Below, one piece after another: positions 25,100 to 32,148 of a stretch of DNA of 64,000 nt; the stretch's first letter is position 1; every line of letters begins with the position of its first letter. Location: contig NZ_KK073875.1 of the NCBI RefSeq assembly GCF_000585395.1, positions 4,164,600-4,228,599 on the forward strand. The letters run 5' to 3'. Position numbers and translations under genes: made by a program. Source of the DNA: Saccharibacillus sacchari DSM 19268. GTDB lineage: Bacteria > Bacillota > Bacilli > Paenibacillales > Paenibacillaceae. The notes under the pieces were generated by a model that was given only the letters and a program-made list of their open reading frames with translations, was not told the origin of the DNA and searched no databases.

Positions 25100-25545
25100 T
25101 TACTGCGCCGCCCGCCAAGCTTCGAACTGCTTTTTGTATTCTTCCACGACTGTGTCCAGTCCTGCCGCTTTCATATTCTGGATCGCGCTCTCAAAACCGC
25201 TCTCGTAAGGTACCACGCCATACATCAACGGCAAAATGCTCGTTTGAAGCTCGGCCACGCTGTTGGCGTAAGCGCTGGCGACCGGGGTCGGATCGAAACT
25301 GAATCCGATCGTGACGCTGTTGACCGCGTCGTCGGCTACGGTCGTTCTGCGCTCTAGGCGCCCCGGATCGATCGTCGACGCGTAACGGTTCATTTCCACG
25401 TTGCCGAGCAGCCAGGTGGACAGCTCGTATTTCGGTCCGCCCGCGTCGGTGAAAGCCAACGTTTCTTTTTTGTTCTTGCCCGCGGCTTTCCGTAAACCAT
25501 TTCCAGCGATCCGGTACCGTAAATCCTTGCGTCGTCATATCCTTT
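25100..25545 (-). pseudogene. Remnant of a sugar ABC solute-binding protein (DUF3502-like C-terminus)
   Basis: Only the last ~150 codons of an extracellular solute-binding protein survive. The C-terminal frame reads FTDAGGPKYELSTWLLGN, YGVVPYESGFESAIQNM and VVEEYKKQFEAWRAAQ, as in LipO-type (DUF3502) lipoproteins. The 5' part continues in another frame (DARIYGTGSLEMVYGK), so one base has been lost near the GGAAAGCC at about 25492. A stop codon cuts it off upstream at 25546-25548, and no signal peptide or start remains. It lies between acuA and acsA, where it interrupts the usual divergent spacing, and the hairpin at 24980-25026 ends it. Confidence 0.75.
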
Positions 25546-25695
25546 TTACCTCCCATGATTCATAACTGCTTTATGCTTACGGGAATTGTAGCATCGAACG
25601 AACGCAGGACCGATTTCACTTTTGGACAGTTCTTCTTTTTAAAGCCCTTCTTACGAATTCCCTCATAAGCAAAAGAAGAAAACGAATAATAGATG

Positions 25696-25704
25696 TGCTA
25701 TACT
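25696..25704 (+). promoter_or_regulatory. Extended -10 promoter of acsA
   Basis: TGCTATACT is a sigma-A extended -10 element (TG, one base, TATACT), about 95 bp upstream of the acsA start. No good -35 is seen 17 bp upstream, which fits an extended -10 promoter. Confidence 0.55.
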
Positions 25705-25712
25705 ACAGAAAA

Positions 25713-25727
25713 TTGTAAGCGCTATAT
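25713..25727 (+). promoter_or_regulatory. Candidate CcpA cre site at acsA
   Basis: TTGTAAGCGCTATAT matches the cre core TGTAAGCGCT but deviates at the last two bases of the TGWAANCGNTNWCA consensus. It lies just past the putative -10, where CcpA would block transcription. acsA of Bacillus subtilis is CcpA-repressed. Confidence 0.5.
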
Positions 25728-25800
25728 CTGTAAATGCATAACTTTGCGGTTTGAGCAGCAGCAGTAGAATTCATTCACGCGTACGCGACAGGAGGCTCTT

Positions 25801-27579
25801 ATGGAAAAGAACACGGCAGAAATCATCGGCGTCGAGGTGCAGCAATCCAATCTGGGCAATTATGAAGAGGCTCGTCTCGCATTTGATTGGATGGAGGAAG
25901 AAAAACGCTTCAGTTGGCACGAAACCGGAAAGTTGAACTTGGCTTACGAAGCGATCGACCGACACGCCAAGTCCGGCTTGGCTGACAAGATTGCGCTGCT
26001 CTACAGCGATCCGGAACGCGACGAATCGTATACGTTCGAGCAGATGCGGCAGGAGTCGAACCGGGCGGCCAATATGCTGCGCAAGCTCGGCATCGGCAAA
26101 GGCGACCGCGTGTTTATTTTCATGCCGCGCACGCCGGAGCTGTATTTTACGTTGTTGGGCATTATCAAAATCGGGGCGATTGCGGGTCCTTTGTTCGAAG
26201 CGTTTATGGAAACCGCGGTGCGCGATCGGCTGAAAGACAGCGGCGCGGTCGCGATCGTGACGACGCCGACGCTGGCCGAGCGCGTTCCCGCCCATGAGCT
26301 GCCGGAGCTGAAACATGTGATTTTAGTGGATGCTGCAAAGCCGGTCGAAAAAGAAGCGGCCGACACCGACGCGGGCGAAAGCGAAAGCCTGCTCCCGGAA
26401 GATTCGCCGTTCGCCGATTTCCATGCCTTGATGCACGAGGCTTCGACGGAAGCGGATATCGAATGGGTGGACCGCGAAGACGGATTGATTCTGCATTACA
26501 CGTCAGGCTCGACCGGTAAACCGAAAGGCGTCTATCACGTGCACGGCGCGATGGTCCAGCAGGCGTATACGGGACGGATCGTGCTCGATCTTCAACCGGA
26601 CGACATCTACTGGTGCACGGCCGATCCGGGCTGGGTAACGGGAACGTCGTACGGAATTTTCGCCCCTTGGCTGAACGGCGTGACCAACGTTATTCGCGGC
26701 GGCCGTTTCAGTCCCCAAGACTGGTACGAGACGATCCAACGCAACAAAGTCACGGTCTGGTACAGCGCGCCGACGGCTTTCCGCATGTTGATGGGCGCGG
26801 GCGACGAAGCGGTCAAACAATACGACCTGTCTTCGCTGCGGCATGTGCTGAGCGTCGGCGAACCGCTGAATCCCGAAGTCATTCGCTGGGGACACCGGGT
26901 GTATCAGCGGCGTATTCACGATACGTGGTGGATGACCGAGACCGGCGCGCAGCTGATCTGCAACTATCCGTCGATGGATCTTCGTCCGGGTTCGATGGGG
27001 AAACCGATTCCCGGCGTCGAAGCCGCGATCGTGGACGATCAGGGAAATATTCTGCCGCCGCTTCGAATGGGCAATCTGGCGATCCGTACCCCATGGCCGT
27101 CAATGATGCGCAAAATTTGGAACAACCCCGCCAAATACGAGGAGTATGTGCGGATTCCCGGATGGTATATCTCGGGCGATTCCGCTTATATGGATGAAGA
27201 CGGCTACTTCTGGTTCCAGGGACGGATCGATGATGTCATTAACACCTCTGGCGAGCGGGTCGGTCCGTTCGAAGTCGAAAGCAAATTGGTCGAACACCCG
27301 GCCGTCGCCGAAGCAGGCGTTATCGGCAAGCCCGATCCGGTGCGGGGCGAAGTGATCAAAGCCTTTATTTCATTGCGCGAAGGATACGAAGCAACCGACG
27401 AGCTGAAAGCCGAGATCACCAAATTCGTAAAAGAAGGCTTATCCGCCCACGCCGCGCCGCGCGAAATCGAGTTCAAGGACAAGCTACCGAAGACGCGAAG
27501 CGGCAAGATCATGCGGCGCGTGCTCAAAGCCTGGGAACTGAAGCTGCCGGCAGGCGATTTGTCGACGATCGAGGATTGA
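25801..27579 (+). CDS. acsA: Acetyl-CoA synthetase (AMP-forming)
   Basis: This 592-residue adenylating enzyme makes acetyl-CoA from acetate, ATP and CoA. The ANL-family P-loop is YTSGSTGKPKGV; WWMTETGAQLICNYP holds the A5 motif, and the hinge region is SGDSAYMDEDGYFWFQGRIDDVI. The catalytic acetylatable Lys is Lys569 in PKTRSGKIMRR, the expected target of AcuA and AcuC. The length matches the Bacillus enzyme. ACAGGAGG precedes the ATG. It is divergent from the acuA-acuC operon but separated by a remnant gene. Its last 52 bp are duplicated at 29450-29501. Confidence 0.95.
   Translation: MEKNTAEIIGVEVQQSNLGNYEEARLAFDWMEEEKRFSWHETGKLNLAYEAIDRHAKSGLADKIALLYSDPERDESYTFEQMRQESNRAANMLRKLGIGKGDRVFIFMPRTPELYFTLLGIIKIGAIAGPLFEAFMETAVRDRLKDSGAVAIVTTPTLAERVPAHELPELKHVILVDAAKPVEKEAADTDAGESESLLPEDSPFADFHALMHEASTEADIEWVDREDGLILHYTSGSTGKPKGVYHVHGAMVQQAYTGRIVLDLQPDDIYWCTADPGWVTGTSYGIFAPWLNGVTNVIRGGRFSPQDWYETIQRNKVTVWYSAPTAFRMLMGAGDEAVKQYDLSSLRHVLSVGEPLNPEVIRWGHRVYQRRIHDTWWMTETGAQLICNYPSMDLRPGSMGKPIPGVEAAIVDDQGNILPPLRMGNLAIRTPWPSMMRKIWNNPAKYEEYVRIPGWYISGDSAYMDEDGYFWFQGRIDDVINTSGERVGPFEVESKLVEHPAVAEAGVIGKPDPVRGEVIKAFISLREGYEATDELKAEITKFVKEGLSAHAAPREIEFKDKLPKTRSGKIMRRVLKAWELKLPAGDLSTIED
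27528..27579 (+). repeat. Direct repeat, left copy (3' end of acsA)
   Basis: This 52-bp stretch encodes the last 16 residues of AcsA plus the stop codon. It recurs at 29450-29501 with 48 of 52 bases identical. Three of the four differences are synonymous in the acsA frame. Confidence 0.9.
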
Positions 27580-27611
27580 TACCCTGCATATACGCCTATA
27601 GATGCAATTCG

Positions 27612-27653
27612 AAAAAGCCTGTTTCGTTTAAACGACGGTTACAGGCTTCTTTT
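27612..27653 (+). terminator. Terminator of acsA
   Basis: AAAGCCTGT pairs with ACAGGCTT around a 17-base loop, followed by CTTTT. It lies 33 bp past the acsA stop. Confidence 0.75.
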
Positions 27654-27792
27654 CCATGTTTGAACGTTCAAACGGTAAAGCCGCCCAGCTTCCAAAATGT
27701 AAAATTTTATTTTTTATAACTTTTGATGTTTCTATAAAAAACCCTACGTTTATTAAAGCGTTAAAATACATAGTTGCAGGAGGAATGTCCAG

Positions 27793-28389
27793 TTGAATAT
27801 TCGTGCGAAAAAAACGCTGTCGATCCTCGCTTCGGTTGCGCTGACTGTGCCTCTGCTGATTGCTCCGCTTCCTTCGGCTTTTTCCGATTCGACTGCGTTC
27901 GCAGCGGTTAACGAAGCTCCCGCCCCGCCGGACGATCCTGCACGAGAAAAGCTGTTGTATGAAATTTCCGTGTTTCAGATCGCCGCCGAAATGATGACGC
28001 CTTCCGCCATGCATGGTAATTTGCCCGATCTGTTCGAACAAAAGTATAAAAACCGAATCGTCGCCGAAGCGACGGCAATCGCGCAGAACCCGAATTCCAC
28101 TCCTACCCAACTGCAAAAAGCACTCAACTACGTCGACTATTCCTTGCACGATTTTTTTGAAAAAGGTAACCCGTACACTTCGTATATTTTAATTAAGATG
28201 TCGAGTTACTACATTATGCATTTTCCGAGAAGCGACGAACCCGGTGGATATTCCGAAGAAAAAGTACAGGCGTTAATCGATAAAATGAATCATTTACGAG
28301 GTCGGATTGATGCCGGAGAAGACGAATTTACGATTTACCGCGAGTTTATGGAAGAACTTATTTATTTCGATTCTCATCCTAATGTTTAA
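27793..28389 (+). CDS. Hypothetical secreted protein
   Basis: This is a 198-residue predicted exported protein of unknown function. The signal peptide has RAKK, a hydrophobic core (LSILASVALTVPLLIA) and a likely cleavage after TAFAA. The mature part is alpha-helical, with aromatic clusters (SSYYIMHFPR, EELIYFDSHPNV). The TTG start is preceded by CAGGAGGAATGTCCA. It is the first of two secreted-protein genes sitting in a segment bracketed by the acsA 3'-end duplication, so it may be recently acquired. I recognise no family. Confidence 0.75.
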   Translation: MNIRAKKTLSILASVALTVPLLIAPLPSAFSDSTAFAAVNEAPAPPDDPAREKLLYEISVFQIAAEMMTPSAMHGNLPDLFEQKYKNRIVAEATAIAQNPNSTPTQLQKALNYVDYSLHDFFEKGNPYTSYILIKMSSYYIMHFPRSDEPGGYSEEKVQALIDKMNHLRGRIDAGEDEFTIYREFMEELIYFDSHPNV

Positions 28390-28404
28390 AAAGGAGGCTA
28401 TCCA

Positions 28405-29463
28405 TTGAAAAGCTCTGCTCGTCAGACATACGTCAAGTTCGTAGCGGCGGTTCTGGTCTTGTTGGTTGCTTTCGGCTCCGCGTCGACCTACGCACAAGCA
28501 AGCAGCGCTGCCGCGAACGGCTATCGGCCTCCTTCCGGAATCGAATTGCAAGATGCCGACCGCACCCGTCTTTTGCAGGAAGCCAGAGCGATGTATCAAC
28601 TGAACGAAGCTCAAATCTCCTCTTACGACTACGGACCTTATTACGAAAATTTCAAATCGATCAGTCTTGAGGCTTTTGCCGTTGCTTTCGATCCGGCTTC
28701 GACTTCGGCTGAACTGACTTCGGCTTTGCAGCCGTTCGATTCGTATCCGCCGTACAACTTATTTTCGGGCGACAGCAATGTCTTCGTGGACGAAATTTTA
28801 TTTGAAAAAGAACTTCAACTGCATCTGTACACCGAATTCGGCAGCGAGCCGGGCCAATGGACCGAAGCCAACGGCCGGCAGTGGATGGACGATATCGAGC
28901 TCGCCCGCGACAAATTGTATCCGTTGATTGCCTGGGATTACTGGGAACCGGAAGTGTGGACGATCTTTTGGGAGCACCTGAATACGGCAGTCAAATTCGA
29001 AGATCTGCGCAACGGACGTTCGGACATCCTGTCCCAAACATTCCAGTATCGTACCTATGTGTTGAATCGCCTGGCCGACGGACGCCTTGCGCCCCAGCAA
29101 ACCGCAGCTTTCGATACGGCTGTTAAAGAACTTGAAAAACTGCTCGTCGTTTCCGCAGCGCCTGAACCGATCGCTGCTGCGTTCGCGCAGATCAAAACGG
29201 CTTACGACGCATTGCCGCAGGGCGGTAATCCCGCTTCCGCGCTTGCCGTCGATATCGAAGCCGCCCGGCTGTTGCTGAATCTGCCTAAAGGTATCCGTCC
29301 CGGCCAATATCCGGCTTCGGCTTTCGGAACGCTGCGCCGGGCCATCAACGAAGCCCAGCGCTTACTGGAAAAAGGCTCTACACCCGAGCAATTCCTGCAG
29401 GCTCAAAGCAAACTAGCCGCAGCTGTAGCCGACTTCCACAGTAAAAAGAAGCCTGGGAGCTGA
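28405..29463 (+). CDS. Hypothetical secreted helical protein with FIVAR-like tail
   Basis: This is a 352-residue predicted secreted protein. Its signal peptide (FVAAVLVLLVAFGSASTYAQA) is followed by a helical body. From about residue 225, repeated helical pairs (AAPEPIAAAFAQIKTAYDAL, INEAQRLLEKGSTPEQFL) resemble FIVAR-type surface modules. The TTG start follows AAAAGGAGG by 8 bases, and the upstream gene ends 15 bp earlier, so the two form an operon. The last three codons and the stop (PGS, TGA) lie inside the acsA-derived repeat read out of frame. The original C-terminus may therefore have been lost at the recombination junction. Confidence 0.75.
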   Translation: MKSSARQTYVKFVAAVLVLLVAFGSASTYAQASSAAANGYRPPSGIELQDADRTRLLQEARAMYQLNEAQISSYDYGPYYENFKSISLEAFAVAFDPASTSAELTSALQPFDSYPPYNLFSGDSNVFVDEILFEKELQLHLYTEFGSEPGQWTEANGRQWMDDIELARDKLYPLIAWDYWEPEVWTIFWEHLNTAVKFEDLRNGRSDILSQTFQYRTYVLNRLADGRLAPQQTAAFDTAVKELEKLLVVSAAPEPIAAAFAQIKTAYDALPQGGNPASALAVDIEAARLLLNLPKGIRPGQYPASAFGTLRRAINEAQRLLEKGSTPEQFLQAQSKLAAAVADFHSKKKPGS

Positions 29464-29501
29464 AGCTGCCGCCAGGCGATTTATCGACGATCGAAGATTG
29501 A
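29450..29501 (+). repeat. Direct repeat, right copy (acsA 3'-end remnant)
   Basis: These 52 bp match the acsA 3' end (27528-27579) at 48 positions and still read AWELKLPPGDLSTIED plus stop in the acsA frame. They follow directly on the secreted-protein coding sequence and overlap its last 14 bases. Confidence 0.9.
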
Positions 29502-29528
29502 GCACGGAATAGCCGCTACGCTGTTCAA

Positions 29529-29573
29529 CAAAAACAGCCCGTGTCCGCCATCCGGCGAATACGGGCTGTTTTC
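29529..29573. terminator. Bidirectional terminator hairpin
   Basis: AAAACAGCCCGT pairs with ACGGGCTGTTTT around an 18-base loop. It serves the secreted-protein operon on the plus strand and the small membrane-protein gene on the minus strand. Confidence 0.85.
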
Positions 29574-29590
29574 GCGCGATCTTTTTACGC

Positions 29591-29953
29591 TTACGCAACA
29601 ACGCTCCAGATCGCCACATAAATCAAGCAAAACGCAAGTTGGATCAGCGACATCAGATATTGGTTCGAGCCTTTGAGATATTTCCATTCGAGCAAAGCCC
29701 GGAACCCCGTTTGCAAAGACAAATACCCGGCAAAGAACCAGATGATCGCCTGAATGTCTTCCCAGCCCGTCGTGTTGTAGAGAATGAATAAAATCACCAT
29801 CCCGGCGACGGTCAATCCGATCGAACCCCACACTTCGATTCTGCGGCCGACCGGATGTACAATGCGCTGCAAGACCCCTTTGACCAGAAATCGCTTCAAT
29901 ACGTAAGACAATCCCAAATAAAAACCCAGAAATATAACTAACGGCAAAAACAT
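29591..29953 (-). CDS. Small four-helix membrane protein (DUF4181-like)
   Basis: This is a 120-residue integral membrane protein. The predicted helices are at about 2-17 (LPLVIFLGFYLGLSYVL), 45-60, 67-85 and 98-117. The WKYLKGSNQYLMSLI segment between helices 3 and 4 resembles the DUF4181 family of Bacillales. GGGGGAG precedes the ATG at 29953; the longer in-frame reading to 30130 overlaps the promoter region of phzF and is not used. It is a single gene, divergent from the PhzF gene. Function is unknown. Confidence 0.7.
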   Translation of the reverse strand: MFLPLVIFLGFYLGLSYVLKRFLVKGVLQRIVHPVGRRIEVWGSIGLTVAGMVILFILYNTTGWEDIQAIIWFFAGYLSLQTGFRALLEWKYLKGSNQYLMSLIQLAFCLIYVAIWSVVA

Positions 29954-29980
29954 ACGAACTCCCCCTTCCTCATAACTATA

Positions 29981-30002
29981 GCCCGAAGCATGAGCTTCGG
30001 GC
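29981..30002. other. Perfect 9-bp inverted repeat between divergent genes
   Basis: GCCCGAAGC-ATGA-GCTTCGGGC lies between the divergent small membrane-protein and PhzF genes. It could be an operator or an mRNA hairpin. There is no T-tract, so a terminator is unlikely. Confidence 0.5.
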
Positions 30003-30109
30003 CAGTATGCAAAAAGTGTAACGATCTTAAAAAAGCGGAACTTGTCGCATTCGGCGCAATACGTTACAGTAACACAAGCACATTTTTTCCGGAAAAGAGG
30101 TTCATTATC

Positions 30110-30991
30110 ATGACGACAATCACCGTACATACGTTGAATGCTTTTGCTTTACAGACTCCAGGTGGCAATCCGGCAGGCATCGTGTTTGAAGCCGAAGGAT
30201 TAAGCGAGGCGCAAATGCAGGAAACAGCAAGACAAGTCGGCTTTTCAGAAACGGCTTTCTTCTTGCCTGCCACAAATGCAGATTTCCGGTTGCGCTACTT
30301 CACGCCGAATGAAGAGGTTGACCTGTGCGGCCATGCTACGATAGCGGCCTTTGTCTTAATGGCTGCACAGCAGCGTATACAGCCGGGACGCTTTTCAATC
30401 CGTACGGGTGCAGGTCTGCTTGAGATCGAGCTACGTAGCAACGGTGAAGCTTTTTTGACGCAAACTCTGCCCGTATTCGGGAAATACCTGGATCGGGAAC
30501 CAATTGTCGAAGCTCTCGGGCTGTCGATCGGCGACTTGGACGAGCGTCTGCCTATCCAGATCGTATCGACCGGCTTGCCGGATATCATGGTGCCTGTACG
30601 CAGTGAAGCCCGATTAGCCGATATTCAACCCGACTTTGACGCGATATCCGCAATCAGTCGCATGCACGGCGCGGTCGGCATCCATGCTTTTGCGACAGAT
30701 ACACGTTCAGGAGCCACGGCAAGCTGTCGAAACTTCGCACCGTTATACGATATCCCCGAAGAGAGTGCTACAGGCACCTCGAACGGCGCGTTGGCCTGCT
30801 ACCTGCATCAATATAAAAGGTTGGACGCATCTGTCGAAGGCCTGTATACTTGCGTGTTCGAACAGGGCCAATTCATGGGACTCCCCTCCCGAATCTATGC
30901 TGAACTGAGCCTCGACGATACCGGAAATATGGGTTCGATTCGCGTCGGCGGTTCAGCGTCCGGGATCGACAGCCGAGTCATCCAACTTTAA
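30110..30991 (+). CDS. PhzF family isomerase/epimerase
   Basis: This is a 293-residue member of the PhzF phenazine-biosynthesis-like family, whose two similar alpha/beta halves catalyse isomerisation of small hydrophobic substrates. NAFALQTPGGNPAGIVF opens the fold. The catalytic Glu47 is in FSETAFF, and RYFTPNEEVDLCGHATIAA is the conserved central motif. The second half repeats the GSGVG-like element as ESATGTSNGALACYL. The ATG at 30110 is used because the longer frame to 29990 runs over the promoter region. No phenazine genes are nearby, so it is a housekeeping-type member. Confidence 0.9.
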   Translation: MTTITVHTLNAFALQTPGGNPAGIVFEAEGLSEAQMQETARQVGFSETAFFLPATNADFRLRYFTPNEEVDLCGHATIAAFVLMAAQQRIQPGRFSIRTGAGLLEIELRSNGEAFLTQTLPVFGKYLDREPIVEALGLSIGDLDERLPIQIVSTGLPDIMVPVRSEARLADIQPDFDAISAISRMHGAVGIHAFATDTRSGATASCRNFAPLYDIPEESATGTSNGALACYLHQYKRLDASVEGLYTCVFEQGQFMGLPSRIYAELSLDDTGNMGSIRVGGSASGIDSRVIQL

Positions 30992-31002
30992 CGCATAAGC
31001 AA

Positions 31003-31044
31003 ATAGGCGCGACATCGGATTTCTCCTTTTTCGCGCCTGTCTAT
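31003..31044. terminator. Weak hairpin between convergent genes
   Basis: ATAGGCGCGA pairs with TCGCGCCTGTCTAT, with a short T-tract inside the loop and not after the stem. It lies between the convergent phzF-like and MerR genes. Whether it terminates is uncertain. Confidence 0.4.
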
Positions 31045-31066
31045 TCTTCCGTTTAAAACGTTCACC

Positions 31067-31825
31067 TTATCCCTCAAATCCGTGATTCCGCGCATAAATG
31101 CCCATTGCTTCACACATAAATGCAGCCAACCCTTCCCCGTACTTATCGATATTCTTCGTAAAGCGCTCATCCTGCACATACATCTGTCCAAGCCCGGCAA
31201 ATGCTTCATACGAATAGGTCCCGAAGTTATCCAAAAACGTGTACCATTCCCCGATAACTTCCTGAGCTCGCGGCGAAGCGGGAACTTCATGTCGAACCTC
31301 AGCCAGCGCACTCATTCGCTTATCCCATTCCTGCTGAAACTCCGCCTGACGTTCAGGGGTATTCGTACGCTTGGCAAGCTTGCGCTTCGATTCGTCAATC
31401 GCCGCATCTCCCCAACGCTCTCTGGCTTCCTCTTCATACGGGTTATTTGTAAAATCAATGCCTTCGAATCGCTGTTCGTTAGTCATGGTAATCTCTCCTT
31501 TGGCATGTTGGATACTATGATCGATATTGGCAATCATCCGCCGTGTATGCGCCATTTTCTCTTCCAGCATAAGCCGCTGAAGCTCCAACGCTTCCAATCG
31601 GTCGAAGGCCGGACTATCCAATATTCGGCGAATTTCTTTTAACGAAAATCCAAGTTCCCGAAAAAATAAAATCTGTTGCAACCGTTCCATATCGCGATCC
31701 GAATACATCCGATATCCCGCTTCCGTAACCGCATCCGGCCTAAGCAACCCGATCTCGTCATAATGATGTAAAGTACGAACGCTGATCCCCGCAAGCTGCG
31801 ATACTTCCCTCACCTTTAATGCCAA
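31067..31825 (-). CDS. MerR family regulator with TipAS ligand-binding domain
   Basis: This is a 252-residue regulator like TipAL/Mta. The MerR winged helix (VREVSQLAGISVRTLHHYDE) covers residues 5-70, a dimerisation helix 75-110, and the TipAS antibiotic-recognition domain about 125-252 (EEARERWGDAAIDES, EWYTFLDNFGTYSYEAF, YGEGLAAFMCEAM). The TTG at 31825 follows AGGAGG by 9 bases. A second start with a perfect ribosome site lies inside the gene at 31486 and would yield the TipAS domain alone. Its own promoter has the 19-bp spacer that MerR proteins act on. It probably senses a peptide antibiotic or drug; no exporter is adjacent. Confidence 0.92.
   Translation of the reverse strand: MALKVREVSQLAGISVRTLHHYDEIGLLRPDAVTEAGYRMYSDRDMERLQQILFFRELGFSLKEIRRILDSPAFDRLEALELQRLMLEEKMAHTRRMIANIDHSIQHAKGEITMTNEQRFEGIDFTNNPYEEEARERWGDAAIDESKRKLAKRTNTPERQAEFQQEWDKRMSALAEVRHEVPASPRAQEVIGEWYTFLDNFGTYSYEAFAGLGQMYVQDERFTKNIDKYGEGLAAFMCEAMGIYARNHGFEG
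31484..31501 (-). promoter_or_regulatory. Internal ribosome binding site and start for a short TipAS form
   Basis: On the minus strand, AAAGGAG (31495-31501) is followed after 8 bases by an in-frame ATG (31484-31486). Translation from here gives a 139-residue protein that is just the ligand-binding domain. Confidence 0.7.
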
Positions 31826-31851
31826 TCCTACTCACCTCCTCTGCATGACCC

Positions 31852-31882
31852 AGCATAAAACATCACGTTACGTGAGGGTCAA
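31852..31882 (-). promoter_or_regulatory. MerR-type autoregulated promoter
   Basis: On the minus strand, TTGACC (31877-31882) and TATGCT (31852-31857) are 19 bp apart, with the dyad CATCACGTTACGTGAGG filling the spacer. It lies 27 bp upstream of the regulator start. Confidence 0.75.
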
Positions 31883-31910
31883 GCGTTTTTTAAAATAGGA
31901 GCCAAAAAAG

Positions 31911-31962
31911 CAAAAAGCTTCCCATCTGCACGAAACATCGCACAAATGAGAAGCTTCTTTTC
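31911..31962 (-). terminator. Terminator of the EEP-family gene
   Basis: GAAGCTTCTCATTTGTGC pairs with GCAGATGGGAAGCTT on the minus strand, followed by TTTTTGC. Repeat B copy 1 lies between the gene's stop codon and this hairpin. Confidence 0.7.
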
Positions 31963-32004
31963 CTAATGATCTTTATAATCCACCAAGAAAGCAAAACGTA
32001 ACTG

Positions 32005-32139
32005 GAAGCGAGAAGACGGAGAGGGAAATTCAGGTCAAGACGCCTTTGAACTTGGAAAACTTCAACTCAAAATTTCAATCGACTTTTCCAAGTGAGACAG
32101 CGGATTGAACGAATTTCTCTCGCAGTCTTCTCGCTTCCC
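32005..32139 (+). repeat. Repeat family B, copy 1 (long-hairpin element)
   Basis: The outer arms GGAAGCGAGAAGAC (32005-32018) and GTCTTCTCGCTTCC (32126-32139) are perfectly complementary. The inner arms CTTGGAAAA (32052-32060) and TTTTCCAAG (32085-32093) form a second stem. A conserved GTGAGACAGCG follows. It is shared with 39616-39745 and 61589-61740 and lies 9 bp past the EEP-family stop codon. Confidence 0.85.
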
Positions 32140-32148
32140 GCTCAACTT

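Noticed and set aside
29450-29501. A second, short acsA-like gene at the right end of the bracketed segment
   Set aside because: Only 52 bp are similar, without any start or upstream homology, so it is a duplication of the 3' end and not a gene.
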